Shown one piece after another: positions 8,690 to 18,048 of a stretch of 64,000 nt of DNA. Location of the stretch: the NCBI RefSeq assembly GCF_001552255.1, contig NZ_BCQV01000011.1, positions 1 through 64,000 of the forward strand, written 5' to 3'. The position numbers and the translations under genes are program-made. Source of the stretch: Alicyclobacillus shizuokensis NBRC 103103 (lineage in GTDB: Bacteria; Bacillota; Bacilli; Alicyclobacillales; Alicyclobacillaceae). The first letter of the stretch is position 1. Each line of letters opens with the position of its first letter. Below the pieces are notes generated by a model. That model had not been told where the DNA came from and did no database searches. It saw only the letters and a list, made by a program, of their open reading frames with translations.

Positions 8690-9349
8690 ATGGAAGAACA
8701 AGCGTTTCTTGCCCGCATTCGCGAACGATTGGGCCGCCAGGACGGGGCTCCTGTAGCGCCGTACCGACGCGGTGCACCCGAATTTTGGACCGGGCGTTCG
8801 CTGAGCTCGGCGGATAGGGTATCCACTTTCGTCGAGCGGTTTGCCCAGCAGGGCGGTCAGGCGTGGGTCTGCCCGGATCTCACAGACCTGCACAACCGAC
8901 TGGAAGGGTTCCTCCGCGATCTCGCCCCGCCGGCCATTGGGGTGTGGGGCGGCGATACCCTGAAAGAGTTCCAGATTGACGGACTGCTCGCACGGTTTAC
9001 GGTCCTACGCTGGGGAGAGGCGCCGGCGAAATCGTTTGCCGACACCCACGTCGGCATCACCGGCTGCGCCGCGGCAATTGCCGACACTGGGACCTTGATG
9101 ATGGCGGCGGACGCTTGGCGAGGCCGATCCGTCCACCTCCTGCCGACGGTGCACATCGCGTTGCTTCACGCCCGGCAGATCAAGACCCGACTCGGCGAGG
9201 CCCTGCCGAAGCCCGGGGAGCGCGTGCCGTCATCGCTGCACTTTGTCAGCGGGCCCAGCCGGTCTTCGGACATCGAAAACGACCTGAGCATCGGCGTGCA
9301 CGGTCCGGCGGCGGTATACGCCCTGGTCCTGGCTGTGGAGGGGACGTGA
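8690..9349 (+). CDS. lutC: lactate utilization protein LutC
   Basis: LUD-domain protein of 219 aa, third part of LutABC. The LUD signature is seen in GITGCAAAIADTGTLMM and the C-terminal GPSRSSDIENDLSIGVHGP. The ATG at 8690 is chosen because AAGGAG at 8676-8681 is spaced eight bases from it. A GTG at 8681 overlaps the lutB stop but sits inside that ribosome binding site. This is the last gene of the lut operon; the next gene is convergent, 22 bp away, with no strong hairpin between them. Confidence 0.92.
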   Translation: MEEQAFLARIRERLGRQDGAPVAPYRRGAPEFWTGRSLSSADRVSTFVERFAQQGGQAWVCPDLTDLHNRLEGFLRDLAPPAIGVWGGDTLKEFQIDGLLARFTVLRWGEAPAKSFADTHVGITGCAAAIADTGTLMMAADAWRGRSVHLLPTVHIALLHARQIKTRLGEALPKPGERVPSSLHFVSGPSRSSDIENDLSIGVHGPAAVYALVLAVEGT

Positions 9350-9371
9350 TGCGCGTCGGTCGTCGCGTCGG

Positions 9372-10049
9372 TCACAGCACCTCGATTTCCGCGTAGCGGA
9401 CATCGGCAAGAGCGATGAGTCTGCGGTAGGCATCCGGGATCTCCTCGTGGCCGAGGGCGGCCGCGCACGTCAGAAACACCTCGTGCCCGTCCTGAAGGCC
9501 GCGCACGCGCAGGTTTTCCACGTGCATCCCCAGGCCCTCCACCGCCGCCACCACCGCCTCAATCGCGCCTTCGCTGCCGACGACCACGGTGACATGGACC
9601 TCGTCTTCACGCAGTGCGCGCGGGCCCACCCGCTTCATGACAAACGGGATCACCTCGACGCTGATGATGATGAGGGCGAGGCCCATCAGCGATTCCGCAT
9701 AGTAGCCTGCGCCAATGGCGATGCCAAGGCCCGAGGCGGCCCAGACAATGGCCGCGGTGGTCAGTCCAGAGATCACCTCGTTGCTGCGGCGCAGGATGAC
9801 GCCGGCACCGAGGAAACCGATACCGCTGACAATCTGGGCCGCCAATCGCATGGGATCGGCCCGTATCAGCTGCGATTCGCCCCAGGAGGTCACCGCCGAC
9901 TCGATGGAGACAATGGTCAGCAGGCAGCTGGCGACCGAGATGACCAGACAGGTTTTCAGGCCCAAGGGTTTGTGCTTGATCTCCCGCTCCAGGCCGAGGA
10001 CAATCCCGCATAGGGCGGACAGCCCGAGCTTGATTAGGATGACGGCCAC
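9372..10049 (-). CDS. MgtC/SapB-family membrane protein
   Basis: Integral membrane protein of 225 aa. Four or five hydrophobic helices occupy the N-terminal 150 residues. They include the conserved GLEREIKHKPLGLKT segment after the first helix and GIGFLGAGVILR. A soluble ACT-like C-terminal domain (about 150-225) follows. MgtC proteins influence magnesium adaptation and phosphate homeostasis, but the activity of this branch is not settled. The GTG start at 10049 is chosen because GAAGGAGGACAGCAC precedes it. Its first 16 bases overlap the end of the upstream phosphodiesterase gene, so the two are coupled. Confidence 0.82.
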   Translation of the reverse strand: MAVILIKLGLSALCGIVLGLEREIKHKPLGLKTCLVISVASCLLTIVSIESAVTSWGESQLIRADPMRLAAQIVSGIGFLGAGVILRRSNEVISGLTTAAIVWAASGLGIAIGAGYYAESLMGLALIIISVEVIPFVMKRVGPRALREDEVHVTVVVGSEGAIEAVVAAVEGLGMHVENLRVRGLQDGHEVFLTCAAALGHEEIPDAYRRLIALADVRYAEIEVL

Positions 10050-10870
10050 GTGCTGTCCTCCTTCAGCCATTGTCTGCGCACCGTCTCCGCCACGTCCGGA
10101 TGGTTGGAGATCAGCACATCCACGCCCCACCGATACATCTCCGCAATGCGGGCCGGATGGTTCACCGTCCAGGCGGCCACCTGGACGCCCGCCTCATGAC
10201 AGGCGGCCACAGTATCAGGTCGGATGAGAAGGTGTTGCAGATTGACCGATTCGGCACCAAGCCGCCGCGCCCGGCGCCACGGCTGTGCCACCTCGTGATC
10301 GTACAACAGACCGGTGGGGACATCCGGCCAGCGCGACTTCAGATACTCCAGGCAGGTGTGACGAAACGAGGAAAAGCGGACAAGCTGGAAAGGTACCGAC
10401 ATGCGGTGCGCCAATTCCCGCGCAGTCGGCACGACGGCATCCACGAGCGACCGACCGTTCGCCTGATACACCTTGAGCTCGATGTTGACGATGGTATCTT
10501 GGCGCGCCCTCCAAATCGCCGTCAGCGCCTGCTCCAGCGTCGGGATGGGCTGAAACGCCAGGCCCTGCTCAGGGACCTGGCGCATCAGATTGGATGGGCG
10601 GGAACCTGGACGGGTGGACGCTGGCCAATGGGCAGCCGCATTCAACCGCGCCAACTCTCGTGCCGTGAACGAGGCCACCCGGCCATGACCGTCGGTCGTC
10701 CGATCCACCGTCGCATCATGTATCACCACCGGAACCCCATCCGCCGACAGCTGAACGTCCAACTCGATGCCCTCGATGGGTAGATCCAGTGCCCGCTCGT
10801 AGGCCAAGCATGTGTTCTCGGGGTAACGCCCGCTCCATCCTCGGTGCGCCTGGATCTGGGGATGTGCCAT
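10034..10870 (-). CDS. glycerophosphodiester phosphodiesterase
   Basis: GDPD-family enzyme of 278 aa that hydrolyses glycerophosphodiesters to glycerol 3-phosphate and an alcohol. Catalytic residues are seen in AHRGWSGRYPENT (His9-Arg10) and GIELDVQLSADGVPVVIHD (metal-binding Glu and Asp, catalytic His). No signal peptide is present, so it is probably cytosolic. The ribosome binding site GGAG lies rather far (14 bases) from the ATG. It overlaps the MgtC-like gene downstream. Confidence 0.88.
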   Translation of the reverse strand: MAHPQIQAHRGWSGRYPENTCLAYERALDLPIEGIELDVQLSADGVPVVIHDATVDRTTDGHGRVASFTARELARLNAAAHWPASTRPGSRPSNLMRQVPEQGLAFQPIPTLEQALTAIWRARQDTIVNIELKVYQANGRSLVDAVVPTARELAHRMSVPFQLVRFSSFRHTCLEYLKSRWPDVPTGLLYDHEVAQPWRRARRLGAESVNLQHLLIRPDTVAACHEAGVQVAAWTVNHPARIAEMYRWGVDVLISNHPDVAETVRRQWLKEDSTWPSS

Positions 10871-10939
10871 GGGGATGAGATCATCTCCTGTCCATCTTGG
10901 GGTGCCGTGGTCTCCGGTCGGTCCGACGTCAATAGGCTA

Positions 10940-11908
10940 TCACGCCCACCACACCTTATCCAGACGCTCGCGGATGAGCTGCTGCTGTAAAAATTTTACC
11001 GCCTTTTGGAATCCTTCTTCAATCGACATCAGACTGTCTTCATGTTCGATGCTGATGGCACCGTCGTAGCCGACCAGTTGCAGGGCGCTCAAGATCTGCC
11101 GCCAGGTCTCCTCCCCGTGGCCATACCCGACGGTGCGGAAGATCCACGAGCGGTGCAGCTCGTCCGTATACGGCTTGGTGTCCAGAACGCCGTTTTTGGC
11201 CGTGTTCTCGCGGTCGAACGCTGTGTCCTTGGCGTGCACGTGGAACAGCGCACCTGCCGCCGCCAACTCCTTGATGGCAACCACCGGGTCCATAGCCTGC
11301 CAGAAGAGGTGGCTCGGGTCAAAGTTCACGCCGATGGATTCACCGCAGGCTTCGCGCAGCCGCAGCATCGTTTCGGTATTGTATACGACAAAGCTTGGAT
11401 GCGGCTCAATCGCAATCCGCACCCCATGCTCCGCGGCAAACCGGTTCTGCTCGCGCCAGTACGGAATGACCTTTTCATTCCACTGCCACTCAAGCACGGT
11501 CAGGTTGTCGGTCGGCCAGGGGCAGGTCACCCAGACCGGGTACCGGGAGTGCTCCGACTCGCCGGGGCAGCCGGAAAACGTGATGACGTTTTTCACTCCG
11601 AGCCGCTCCGCCAACAGCACCGTGTTGACAAAATCCTCATGCGCCTGCCGCGCCGCGTCGGCGTAAGGATGGAGCGGATTATCGTGACAGCTGAGGGCGC
11701 TGATCTCCAAGCCGCGGCTTTCCACCGCCTGTCGAAACGCCCGCAGCTTGCCCTCGTCGGCGAGCAATTCGGCCGGATTGCAATGCGCTTTCCCAGGGTT
11801 GCCGCCGGTGCCGATTTCGACGGTCTGCAGACCGGCCTCGGCGATGATATCGAGCGCCTCCTCAAACGGTTTCTGGCCAAACAAAACGGCAAACACTCCA
11901 AGCTTCAT
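10940..11908 (-). CDS. sugar phosphate isomerase/epimerase-like TIM barrel (AP-endonuclease-2 fold)
   Basis: Xylose-isomerase-like TIM barrel of 322 aa. Likely divalent-metal ligands are in IAIEPHPSF, GVNFDPSHLFW, FHVHAKD and ISIEHED, all in the usual order. The protein family includes isomerases, epimerases, inosose dehydratase and lyases or hydratases that act on 3-keto sugars, so the fold alone does not fix the reaction. It is the last gene of the long minus-strand sugar operon, next to two Gfo/Idh/MocA dehydrogenases, which suggests it works on their keto products. Confidence 0.82.
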   Translation of the reverse strand: MKLGVFAVLFGQKPFEEALDIIAEAGLQTVEIGTGGNPGKAHCNPAELLADEGKLRAFRQAVESRGLEISALSCHDNPLHPYADAARQAHEDFVNTVLLAERLGVKNVITFSGCPGESEHSRYPVWVTCPWPTDNLTVLEWQWNEKVIPYWREQNRFAAEHGVRIAIEPHPSFVVYNTETMLRLREACGESIGVNFDPSHLFWQAMDPVVAIKELAAAGALFHVHAKDTAFDRENTAKNGVLDTKPYTDELHRSWIFRTVGYGHGEETWRQILSALQLVGYDGAISIEHEDSLMSIEEGFQKAVKFLQQQLIRERLDKVWWA

Positions 11909-12018
11909 GGCAACCTCTCCTCAGAATCCAGGATGGCGTGAACAGATGCATACTTCTCCGTTCAATTTTAAAAGAATCGGGCGTATCGGGACAAGGGAGA
12001 GGTGAAAACGGGCACCCT

Positions 12019-13014
12019 TCAGCGGAGTCTCACCGGGCGGCCAGACTGCGCCGATTCATAGGCAGCCAGGGTCACCTCCAGCGCGCGCAGACCGTCTTCG
12101 CCGGAGATGAACGGCTCCTTGTCTGTTCGCACGCATGCGACAAAGTCGGTCAGTAAGCCGGCGTCCATCGAATCTCCGAAGAACACGTGCTGGTACCTTC
12201 CCTCCTGGTCCTGGTAGACGTTCAGGTGCTGCGCCAACGCGTCGACCCGGGTGATCCCTTCCGTACCCACCACCTCAAGCGTCACATCCCCCCACGTCGG
12301 GTAGGTCTGGGGGCGTGACCAACTAGGGTCATGGGAGGCAAACACCCCGTTGTCAAACTCAAGCATGAGGAGACCGCAATCGTCAGTCTCAATATCGTAG
12401 AAGCGGGTGTCGATCTCGGCGTACACTTCGCGCACCTCGCTGTGCGTCAGCCAACGCATGATGTCTACCACGTGCACGGTGTGGTCCATCACCGCGCCAC
12501 CACCCGACCACTGCCGTTCTACAAACCATCCCCCTGGATTCTGCCCATGGTTGGTACCACGGATGGCCACTATCCGCCCAAGGCGGCCAGCATCCACGGT
12601 CTGCTTGAGCCGGCGTAGGGGTGAACAATAGCGCACGGGAAACGCGATTTGCAGCTTGACGCCGTGCTGACGGCAAGTTTCAATCATCCGCTGTGCGTCC
12701 TCGACGCGTGTGGCCATCGGCTTTTCACACAACACATGCTTATGCGCCTGGGCCGCGGCGATAACCATCTCGGCATGCCGGGAATTTTCCGAACACACGA
12801 TGACGGCTTCGATATCGTCCCGTGTGAGCAGGGCTTGATAGTCCTGGTAGAACGCGCCACCAAACCGTGCTTGGGCGGCTCGTCCGCGTTCTTCGTCGAA
12901 GTCGGCTACCGCTTGAATGCGCACGCTGGGCATGCGACGCAGGATGTCTGCGTACGTGTACGCGTGCATGTGCGCAAAGCTGAGGATGCCAACGCCGAGG
13001 TGGTATTCAGTCAT
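12019..13014 (-). CDS. Gfo/Idh/MocA-family oxidoreductase (1 of 3)
   Basis: NAD(P)-dependent sugar dehydrogenase of 331 aa. An N-terminal Rossmann domain is present although the glycine motif is modified (GILSFAHMHA). The hallmark LCEKPMA (catalytic Lys in EKP) lies near residue 97, and the C-terminal alpha/beta domain has DHTVHVVDIMRWL with the conserved Asp and His. Proteins of this family oxidise or reduce hydroxyls of sugars and inositols. Its ATG overlaps the upstream dehydrogenase gene by eight bases, so the two are made together and may form an oxidise/reduce pair. Confidence 0.88.
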   Translation of the reverse strand: MTEYHLGVGILSFAHMHAYTYADILRRMPSVRIQAVADFDEERGRAAQARFGGAFYQDYQALLTRDDIEAVIVCSENSRHAEMVIAAAQAHKHVLCEKPMATRVEDAQRMIETCRQHGVKLQIAFPVRYCSPLRRLKQTVDAGRLGRIVAIRGTNHGQNPGGWFVERQWSGGGAVMDHTVHVVDIMRWLTHSEVREVYAEIDTRFYDIETDDCGLLMLEFDNGVFASHDPSWSRPQTYPTWGDVTLEVVGTEGITRVDALAQHLNVYQDQEGRYQHVFFGDSMDAGLLTDFVACVRTDKEPFISGEDGLRALEVTLAAYESAQSGRPVRLR

Positions 13015-14062
13015 CCTGATTCCCCCTTGTCAACCGCTCTTGCACTGACGCTGTCGTGTTGGGTGTCTGGGCGAGTCGAACGGGTTTTCCCGCGCGCGCA
13101 CTGGCTAGGGCGGCCAAACTGATTTCCAACGCCTTGCATGCATCCTCCGCCGTCACCAACGGCTGCACGTCCCGGCGAATACACTCCAGAAAGTGTTCGA
13201 GTTCCAACTGGTATGGGCTTTTGACGAGCGGACTCTCGGGCACCTGGACCCCTGCGTGCGCCCGCTCCGACTGCCGAATCTGCGTATGCACAGCAATCGC
13301 GTCCTGACTTCTAAACTCAATCAACCCCTTAGCCCCGGCCATCTCCAGCTCCGTATAAAATCCGCTCGGATACGCCCAGGTGCCCTCAACGTGGGCGATG
13401 ACTCCATTTTGGAAGCGCAGACTGACAAACGCGTGATCCGATTGGACCATGTCGCGGCCCAACTGACTCTTGGCATAGACCCGGTCCACCTCGCCGAAAC
13501 ACCAGCGCAAGAAGTCAAAGTCGTGAATCATTGAATCGACGATGACCGTGCCGCACTTAGCAACATTGGCGTACCAGTCCTCCCAGCCGACGGGAAATGC
13601 GCCCCCGCGCATGGCTCGGACAACGCCCACGCGGCCGACAGCACCATCGCACACCAGATCATGGGCGCGCCGATACTCGGGAAAAAACCGCACCACGTGC
13701 GCGATGTACAGCTTCACCCCAGCCGCTTGGCAGACGCGTATCATCGCCTCGGCGTCGGCTAGGGTGCGGGCAATCGGTTTTTCACAAATAACGTGACACC
13801 CCGCGACCGCCGCCGCTTCCACCACCTGCCGGTGCAAATAGGTCGGTACACAGACATCGACAACGTCCGGCTGCGCCGCCTGGATGAGCGCGTTCAGCGT
13901 CGTGTAGGCCGCGGTTTCCCGGCGGGCAGCCAGACGCTGGGCGGCTTCCGGGCGGATGTCGAGAATGCCGACCAAATCGACGTCCGCCATCTCCCGATAG
14001 GCTTCAGAATGCACCGTCCCCATCGTGCCCGCCCCGACAACAGCCACCTTGAGCCTACTCAT
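13007..14062 (-). CDS. Gfo/Idh/MocA-family oxidoreductase (2 of 3)
   Basis: Sugar dehydrogenase of 351 aa with a canonical VAVVGAGTMGTVHSEAY dinucleotide-binding motif at the N-terminus, VICEKPIA and the catalytic-domain segment IVDSMIHDFDFLRWCFG. The start MSRLKVAVVG at 14062 is chosen for GGAGG eight bases upstream; a longer frame to 14140 adds residues with no similarity to the family. It follows the ABC transporter ATPase gene on the same strand. The substrate is unknown. Confidence 0.88.
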   Translation of the reverse strand: MSRLKVAVVGAGTMGTVHSEAYREMADVDLVGILDIRPEAAQRLAARRETAAYTTLNALIQAAQPDVVDVCVPTYLHRQVVEAAAVAGCHVICEKPIARTLADAEAMIRVCQAAGVKLYIAHVVRFFPEYRRAHDLVCDGAVGRVGVVRAMRGGAFPVGWEDWYANVAKCGTVIVDSMIHDFDFLRWCFGEVDRVYAKSQLGRDMVQSDHAFVSLRFQNGVIAHVEGTWAYPSGFYTELEMAGAKGLIEFRSQDAIAVHTQIRQSERAHAGVQVPESPLVKSPYQLELEHFLECIRRDVQPLVTAEDACKALEISLAALASARAGKPVRLAQTPNTTASVQERLTRGNQDD

Positions 14063-14091
14063 GCGTGTTTCCTCCTTTTCACCCGTGGCTC

Positions 14092-15087
14092 TCACCCAGA
14101 GACGACCTGTGAGGCGTTCATGGTCTCGGCGTGATGACACGCCACCTGGCGGTCACCTATCCACCGCAGCTCGGGCCGCTCACGCCGGCACGTCTCGGAC
14201 GCCAGCGGGCAGCGCGGATGATAGGGGCACCCGGCTACTGTCGATCCGCTTGTTTCCGCAGTCCGTCTCCCAACAGCCCGAAGCGGCGTGACCCCCTGAG
14301 CCGTAAACGCCGGAATAGAGTCGATCAGAGCTTGGGTGTACGGGTGGAGAGGGTGCGCGAAGAGGGCCTCCGAATCGCCAAATTCAATGATGCGCCCCTT
14401 GTACATCACTGCGGTCTGCTCACACATCAGCCGGATCACGGCAAGGTTGTGAGAAATGAATACGTATGTCAACTCCATATCTTCTTTCAACGTCTGTAGC
14501 AGGTTGAGAATCTGCGCTTGAATCGACACATCCAGGCTGGAGACCGCCTCATCGAGCACAATCAACTCGGGCATCAAGGCGAGAGCCCTGGCAATGACAA
14601 CCCGCTGTTGTTGCCCGCCGCTCAACTCACTCGGAAATGAGTTCCATAATTCTGAAGCCAATCCGACTTTCTCCATCAGCGCCAGCGTCGTCTTCCGCCG
14701 CGATTCCTTGTCGCCAACTTTATGAATCCACAACGGCTCGGCAATGTTTTCGGCAACGGTCAGATTCGGCATCAACGCCGACAAAGGGTCCTGGGCTACA
14801 AACTGCACATGCCTCCGAAAAGGTTTCAACCGGTGCTCAGGCAGGTGCGTGACATCATGCCCGTGCAGCCACACCTGTCCAGAAGTCGGCGGTATCAACA
14901 TGAGCAAGATACGCACCAGGGTCGATTTCCCGCTGCCGCTCTCCCCAACCACACCCAAGCTCTGACCTTTGGTCACTGTCAGCGAAATGTCATCACACGC
15001 CACCACCTCACCGCGCTGGGCAGGAAACGTCTTACAGATGTGTTCCAGCTGCGCCAACGGATTGGATGCCAAACTGGCCATCATCAT
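14092..15087 (-). CDS. peptide/glycoside ABC transporter ATPase (OppF/DppF type)
   Basis: ATP-binding subunit of 331 aa. Walker A GESGSGKST lies near residue 49, the Q-loop in FVAQDPLSALMP, signature LSGGQQQRVVIARAL, Walker B LIVLDEAVSSLD, and an H-loop SHN. The C-terminal oligopeptide-transporter domain contains HPYTQAL and a Cys-rich CPYHPRCPLASETC motif that binds an Fe-S cluster in some relatives. Three consecutive ATGs (15087, 15084, 15081) follow GGAGGAGG; the third has the best spacing. It overlaps the end of the partner ATPase gene. Confidence 0.9.
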   Translation of the reverse strand: MMMASLASNPLAQLEHICKTFPAQRGEVVACDDISLTVTKGQSLGVVGESGSGKSTLVRILLMLIPPTSGQVWLHGHDVTHLPEHRLKPFRRHVQFVAQDPLSALMPNLTVAENIAEPLWIHKVGDKESRRKTTLALMEKVGLASELWNSFPSELSGGQQQRVVIARALALMPELIVLDEAVSSLDVSIQAQILNLLQTLKEDMELTYVFISHNLAVIRLMCEQTAVMYKGRIIEFGDSEALFAHPLHPYTQALIDSIPAFTAQGVTPLRAVGRRTAETSGSTVAGCPYHPRCPLASETCRRERPELRWIGDRQVACHHAETMNASQVVSG

Positions 15088-16060
15088 CCTCCTCCATGTC
15101 TACGTAAGGGAGCCAGCACATCACTTCATGCCTGTCGCCGAGCTTCACGAGGGGCGGGCGTTCGCTGCACTGGTTCCGACGGTGGGGACAACGGCTCGCG
15201 AACAGGCACCCGTGCGGCAGCGTTCCGACAGTGTTCACCGGGTTCCCAGCGATGAATGGCAGCTTTTCGCGGCGTCCGTCAATGCGTGGAATCGAGCGCA
15301 GCAGACCACGCAAATACGGGTGCGCTTCGCCCTTCATCAGCTCGTGCGAAGGCAGATGCTCAACGACCATCCCGCCGTACATCACGTACACCTCGTCAGC
15401 CATTTGCGCGGCCACTGCCATGTCGTGCGTCACCAGCACCATCCCCATCCCGTGCTCGGCCTGCAGTTCCTTGAGCAAGGCCAAGATCTCTGCCTGAACG
15501 GTGACGTCCAAAGCGGTCGTGGGCTCGTCGGCAATCAATAGCTTCGGCCCAGCTATCAGGCCCATGGCAATCATCACCCGCTGCAGCATGCCGCCACTGA
15601 ATTCAAACGGATAGCTGGAAAACCGCGCGCGGGCGCTCGCGATGCCCACGCGCTCCAAGAAGTCAAGCGCCTGCTGCTGGGCCTGACGAGGAGTGGCAAG
15701 GTGATGGTAGAGCAGGGGCTCCATTAGCTGTTGACCGATGGTCTTGGTCGGGTTTAGGTAGGCCATGGGATTCTGGAAGACCATCGATATGTGATGCCCG
15801 CGCAATCTTCTCACCTGGCGCGACGAAAGGGAAAGCAGGTCCTGACCGTCAAACCAGATGTGACCAGATACGCGGGCAGTACGGGGCAAAAGCCGCATCA
15901 GGGCGGTCATGGCCGTACTCTTGCCGCTGCCGCTTTCACCCACGATGGCAACTGTGCCTCCGGCTTTGAGCTCCAGGTTGAGACCGTTGACAGCATGCAC
16001 CGTCCCCTCGTCCGTGCCAAATTGCACGTATAAATCCTCTATCCGAAGTAGTACGGACAC
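15032..16060 (-). CDS. peptide/glycoside ABC transporter ATPase (OppD/DppD type)
   Basis: ATP-binding subunit of 342 aa that pairs with the OppF-type protein encoded next. Walker A GESGSGKST lies near residue 41, Q-loop VFQNPMAYLNP, signature FSGGMLQRVMIAMGL, Walker B LLIADEPTTALD and H-loop THD. The C-terminus holds HPYLRGLL and a CLFASRCPHRRNQC cysteine motif. Oligopeptide-type systems also carry plant and microbial oligosaccharides; the surrounding sugar genes make that the likelier cargo here. Confidence 0.9.
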   Translation of the reverse strand: MSVLLRIEDLYVQFGTDEGTVHAVNGLNLELKAGGTVAIVGESGSGKSTAMTALMRLLPRTARVSGHIWFDGQDLLSLSSRQVRRLRGHHISMVFQNPMAYLNPTKTIGQQLMEPLLYHHLATPRQAQQQALDFLERVGIASARARFSSYPFEFSGGMLQRVMIAMGLIAGPKLLIADEPTTALDVTVQAEILALLKELQAEHGMGMVLVTHDMAVAAQMADEVYVMYGGMVVEHLPSHELMKGEAHPYLRGLLRSIPRIDGRREKLPFIAGNPVNTVGTLPHGCLFASRCPHRRNQCSERPPLVKLGDRHEVMCWLPYVDMEEDDDGQFGIQSVGAAGTHL

Positions 16061-16084
16061 AAGTTCCCCCTCCTCATCGGCAGG

Positions 16085-16981
16085 CTAGCGCCGCTGCTTG
16101 GTATCAAACGCATCACGCAGCCCGTCGCCGACGAACGTGAACGCCAGCAGGGCCACAGCAAACACCAGTGCCGGGGCGAGCAGAAGGTACGGGTAGGAGA
16201 ACAGGGACGACTGCCCTTCTATGATCATCTGCCCTAGATCCGGTGTGGGCGGCTCAATGCCCAGCCCAACCACGGACAAGCCCGCCTCGGTCATCATATT
16301 GGCGGGGATGCCAAAGGTCACTGCGACCAAGATAGGCCCCAAGGCATTCGGAATCACATAACGCCGTATCGCCCGCCACCACCCGGCCCCCAGGCTGCGC
16401 GCACTCTCGATGTATCCAGACTGACGAATGGCTAGCACCTGGCTGCGCACCACCCGCGCCATGCCGACCCAGCTGGTGGCCGAAACGGCAATCAACACGG
16501 CCCAAATGTTGTGCCCCAGCAAGACGACGAGGATGATGCTGAACAAGAAACTGGGGAACGCATAGACAATATCGACGATGCGCATCAACACGTTGTCGAC
16601 AACTCCGCCCATGTAACCGGCGATGGCACCCAACAGAAGTCCGAGTGTCAACTCCACGACCTCCGCGCCAAAACCTACAATGCAGGCGCTGCGCAACCCC
16701 CATAGCACGCGGCTGAATACGTCCCGTCCCAGGGAATCAGTACCCAGCCAATGCCGGACACTCGGTGCTTGGTACGTAGCCGTGAAGTCAGACTTGAAAT
16801 AGGAGTACGGGGAGAGAACCGGCGCCAGAATGGCCAACAACACGAGCAACGCCACCACCCCGAGCCCTACAACCGCCACTTTGTTACGGCAAAAGCGATG
16901 CCACCGCATGTGCAGAACGGATCGACGCCGGACACCTTGCAGCAAACTGTCAGACCGTCCGATTTCAATCGCCATCTGCAC
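16085..16981 (-). CDS. ABC transporter permease (DppC/OppC type)
   Basis: Membrane permease of 298 aa. An N-terminal cytosolic stretch is followed by a first helix (VVGLGVVALLVLLAILAPVLS), the OppC N-terminal periplasmic region with WLGTDSLGRDVFSRVLWG, and five further helices. The EAA-type loop SARSLGAGWWRAIRRYVIPN, which contacts the ATPases, lies near residue 205. It is 49 bp downstream of the DppB-type permease and belongs to the same transporter. Confidence 0.9.
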   Translation of the reverse strand: MQMAIEIGRSDSLLQGVRRRSVLHMRWHRFCRNKVAVVGLGVVALLVLLAILAPVLSPYSYFKSDFTATYQAPSVRHWLGTDSLGRDVFSRVLWGLRSACIVGFGAEVVELTLGLLLGAIAGYMGGVVDNVLMRIVDIVYAFPSFLFSIILVVLLGHNIWAVLIAVSATSWVGMARVVRSQVLAIRQSGYIESARSLGAGWWRAIRRYVIPNALGPILVAVTFGIPANMMTEAGLSVVGLGIEPPTPDLGQMIIEGQSSLFSYPYLLLAPALVFAVALLAFTFVGDGLRDAFDTKQRR

Positions 16982-17030
16982 GCCTCCTCACAAGTGCATA
17001 AAACACCACTGTTTGCATCATGAAACGAGG

Positions 17031-17996
17031 TCACCCCGTATATCCGAACTTTCGAATACGCGGGTCAAGCACGCTGTAGACCAGGTCCACAATCAGGTTC
17101 ATGACCATAATCACCACCGAGTACAACAGAGTCGAATCCATGATGAGCGGGTAATCGCGCGTTGAGGCCGCGTCGGTAAAGATGTGGGCCAACCCCGGCA
17201 GACCGAACAATTGCTCAATGAAGACGGTCCCCATCATCAGGGCCGCCAAGTGCGGTCCGACCACCGTGACGAACGGTAGCAGCGAATTGCGCAGGGCATG
17301 TCCAAACGCCGCCTGCCATAGCCCCCCGCCCTTGGCAAATACGGTGACGATATATTCAGAATGAAGGCTCTCCATCAAACTGTTGCGCATGTAACGCGAC
17401 ATGGAGCCTATCATGGGTATGGCCAGTGAAAGGACGGGCAAGACAAAATACCGGGGTCCTTGGTAACCGAGTACAGGAAGCAGGTGGAACCAAACGCCAA
17501 ATACGAGCATGAGAAAGACGGCCACGACATACGATGGCACAGCCGTACCGACCATGGCGACGAACATCGTGGTGCCGTCCATCCAAGTGTTCTCGCGGAT
17601 GGCCGCCAAGGTGCCAGCAGCAATCGACAGCACCACCGCTACGGCAATTGAAGTGAATGCCAGACCGAGCGATAGAGGAAAGGTCTGGCGAATCAACGTC
17701 ACCGTGTCCGTATTGGGGAATTCAAACGAGTATCCCATATGAAACGTGATGAAATGCCAGACGTAGTACCAGTATTGAACGTACCAAGGGTCATTCAAGT
17801 GGTACTCCTTGGCCAGTTCCTGGGCGACCACATTGTCCAAGCCCATACTGGTGGCAGCCGCCGCAATGTTTCCGACATATTGATTCAGTTGTAGAAAACT
17901 CCCAGGCGCCGCTTTCATTAAAAAGAACGTCACCAGGCTGACGATGAAGAACGCCACAATGATGTACAGGACACGCCTGACGAGATACTTAAGCAA
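17031..17996 (-). CDS. ABC transporter permease (DppB/OppB type)
   Basis: Permease of 321 aa. The typical N-terminus LKYLVRRVLYIIVAFFIVSLVTFFLM precedes a periplasmic domain and five helices, with the ATPase-contact loop near YIVTVFAKGGGLWQAAFGHALRN. The start is taken as TTG at 17996 because GAGAGGTGG lies just upstream and this gives the family N-terminus. An open frame continues to 18080 but would read through the intergenic hairpin. The latter lies immediately ahead and may set the lower expression of permease relative to binding protein. Confidence 0.87.
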   Translation of the reverse strand: MLKYLVRRVLYIIVAFFIVSLVTFFLMKAAPGSFLQLNQYVGNIAAAATSMGLDNVVAQELAKEYHLNDPWYVQYWYYVWHFITFHMGYSFEFPNTDTVTLIRQTFPLSLGLAFTSIAVAVVLSIAAGTLAAIRENTWMDGTTMFVAMVGTAVPSYVVAVFLMLVFGVWFHLLPVLGYQGPRYFVLPVLSLAIPMIGSMSRYMRNSLMESLHSEYIVTVFAKGGGLWQAAFGHALRNSLLPFVTVVGPHLAALMMGTVFIEQLFGLPGLAHIFTDAASTRDYPLIMDSTLLYSVVIMVMNLIVDLVYSVLDPRIRKFGYTG

Positions 17997-18013
17997 CCCC
18001 GTCCACCTCTCAC

Positions 18014-18040
18014 CGCCCAGGGGGACGTGGCCCCTGGGCG
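18014..18040 (-). terminator. intercistronic hairpin after the binding-protein gene
   Basis: A perfect 10-bp GC-rich inverted repeat (arms 18014-18023 and 18031-18040, CGCCCAGGGG and CCCCTGGGCG) with a 7-base loop lies between the binding-protein stop and the permease start. There is no T-run after it, so it is more likely an mRNA-stabilising or partial attenuating structure than a full terminator. Confidence 0.65.
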
Positions 18041-18048
18041 TGAATCGT

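Noticed and set aside
6954-8777. 607-codon open frame on the minus strand
   Set aside because: It lies opposite lutA-lutB-lutC and reads as shadow sequence.
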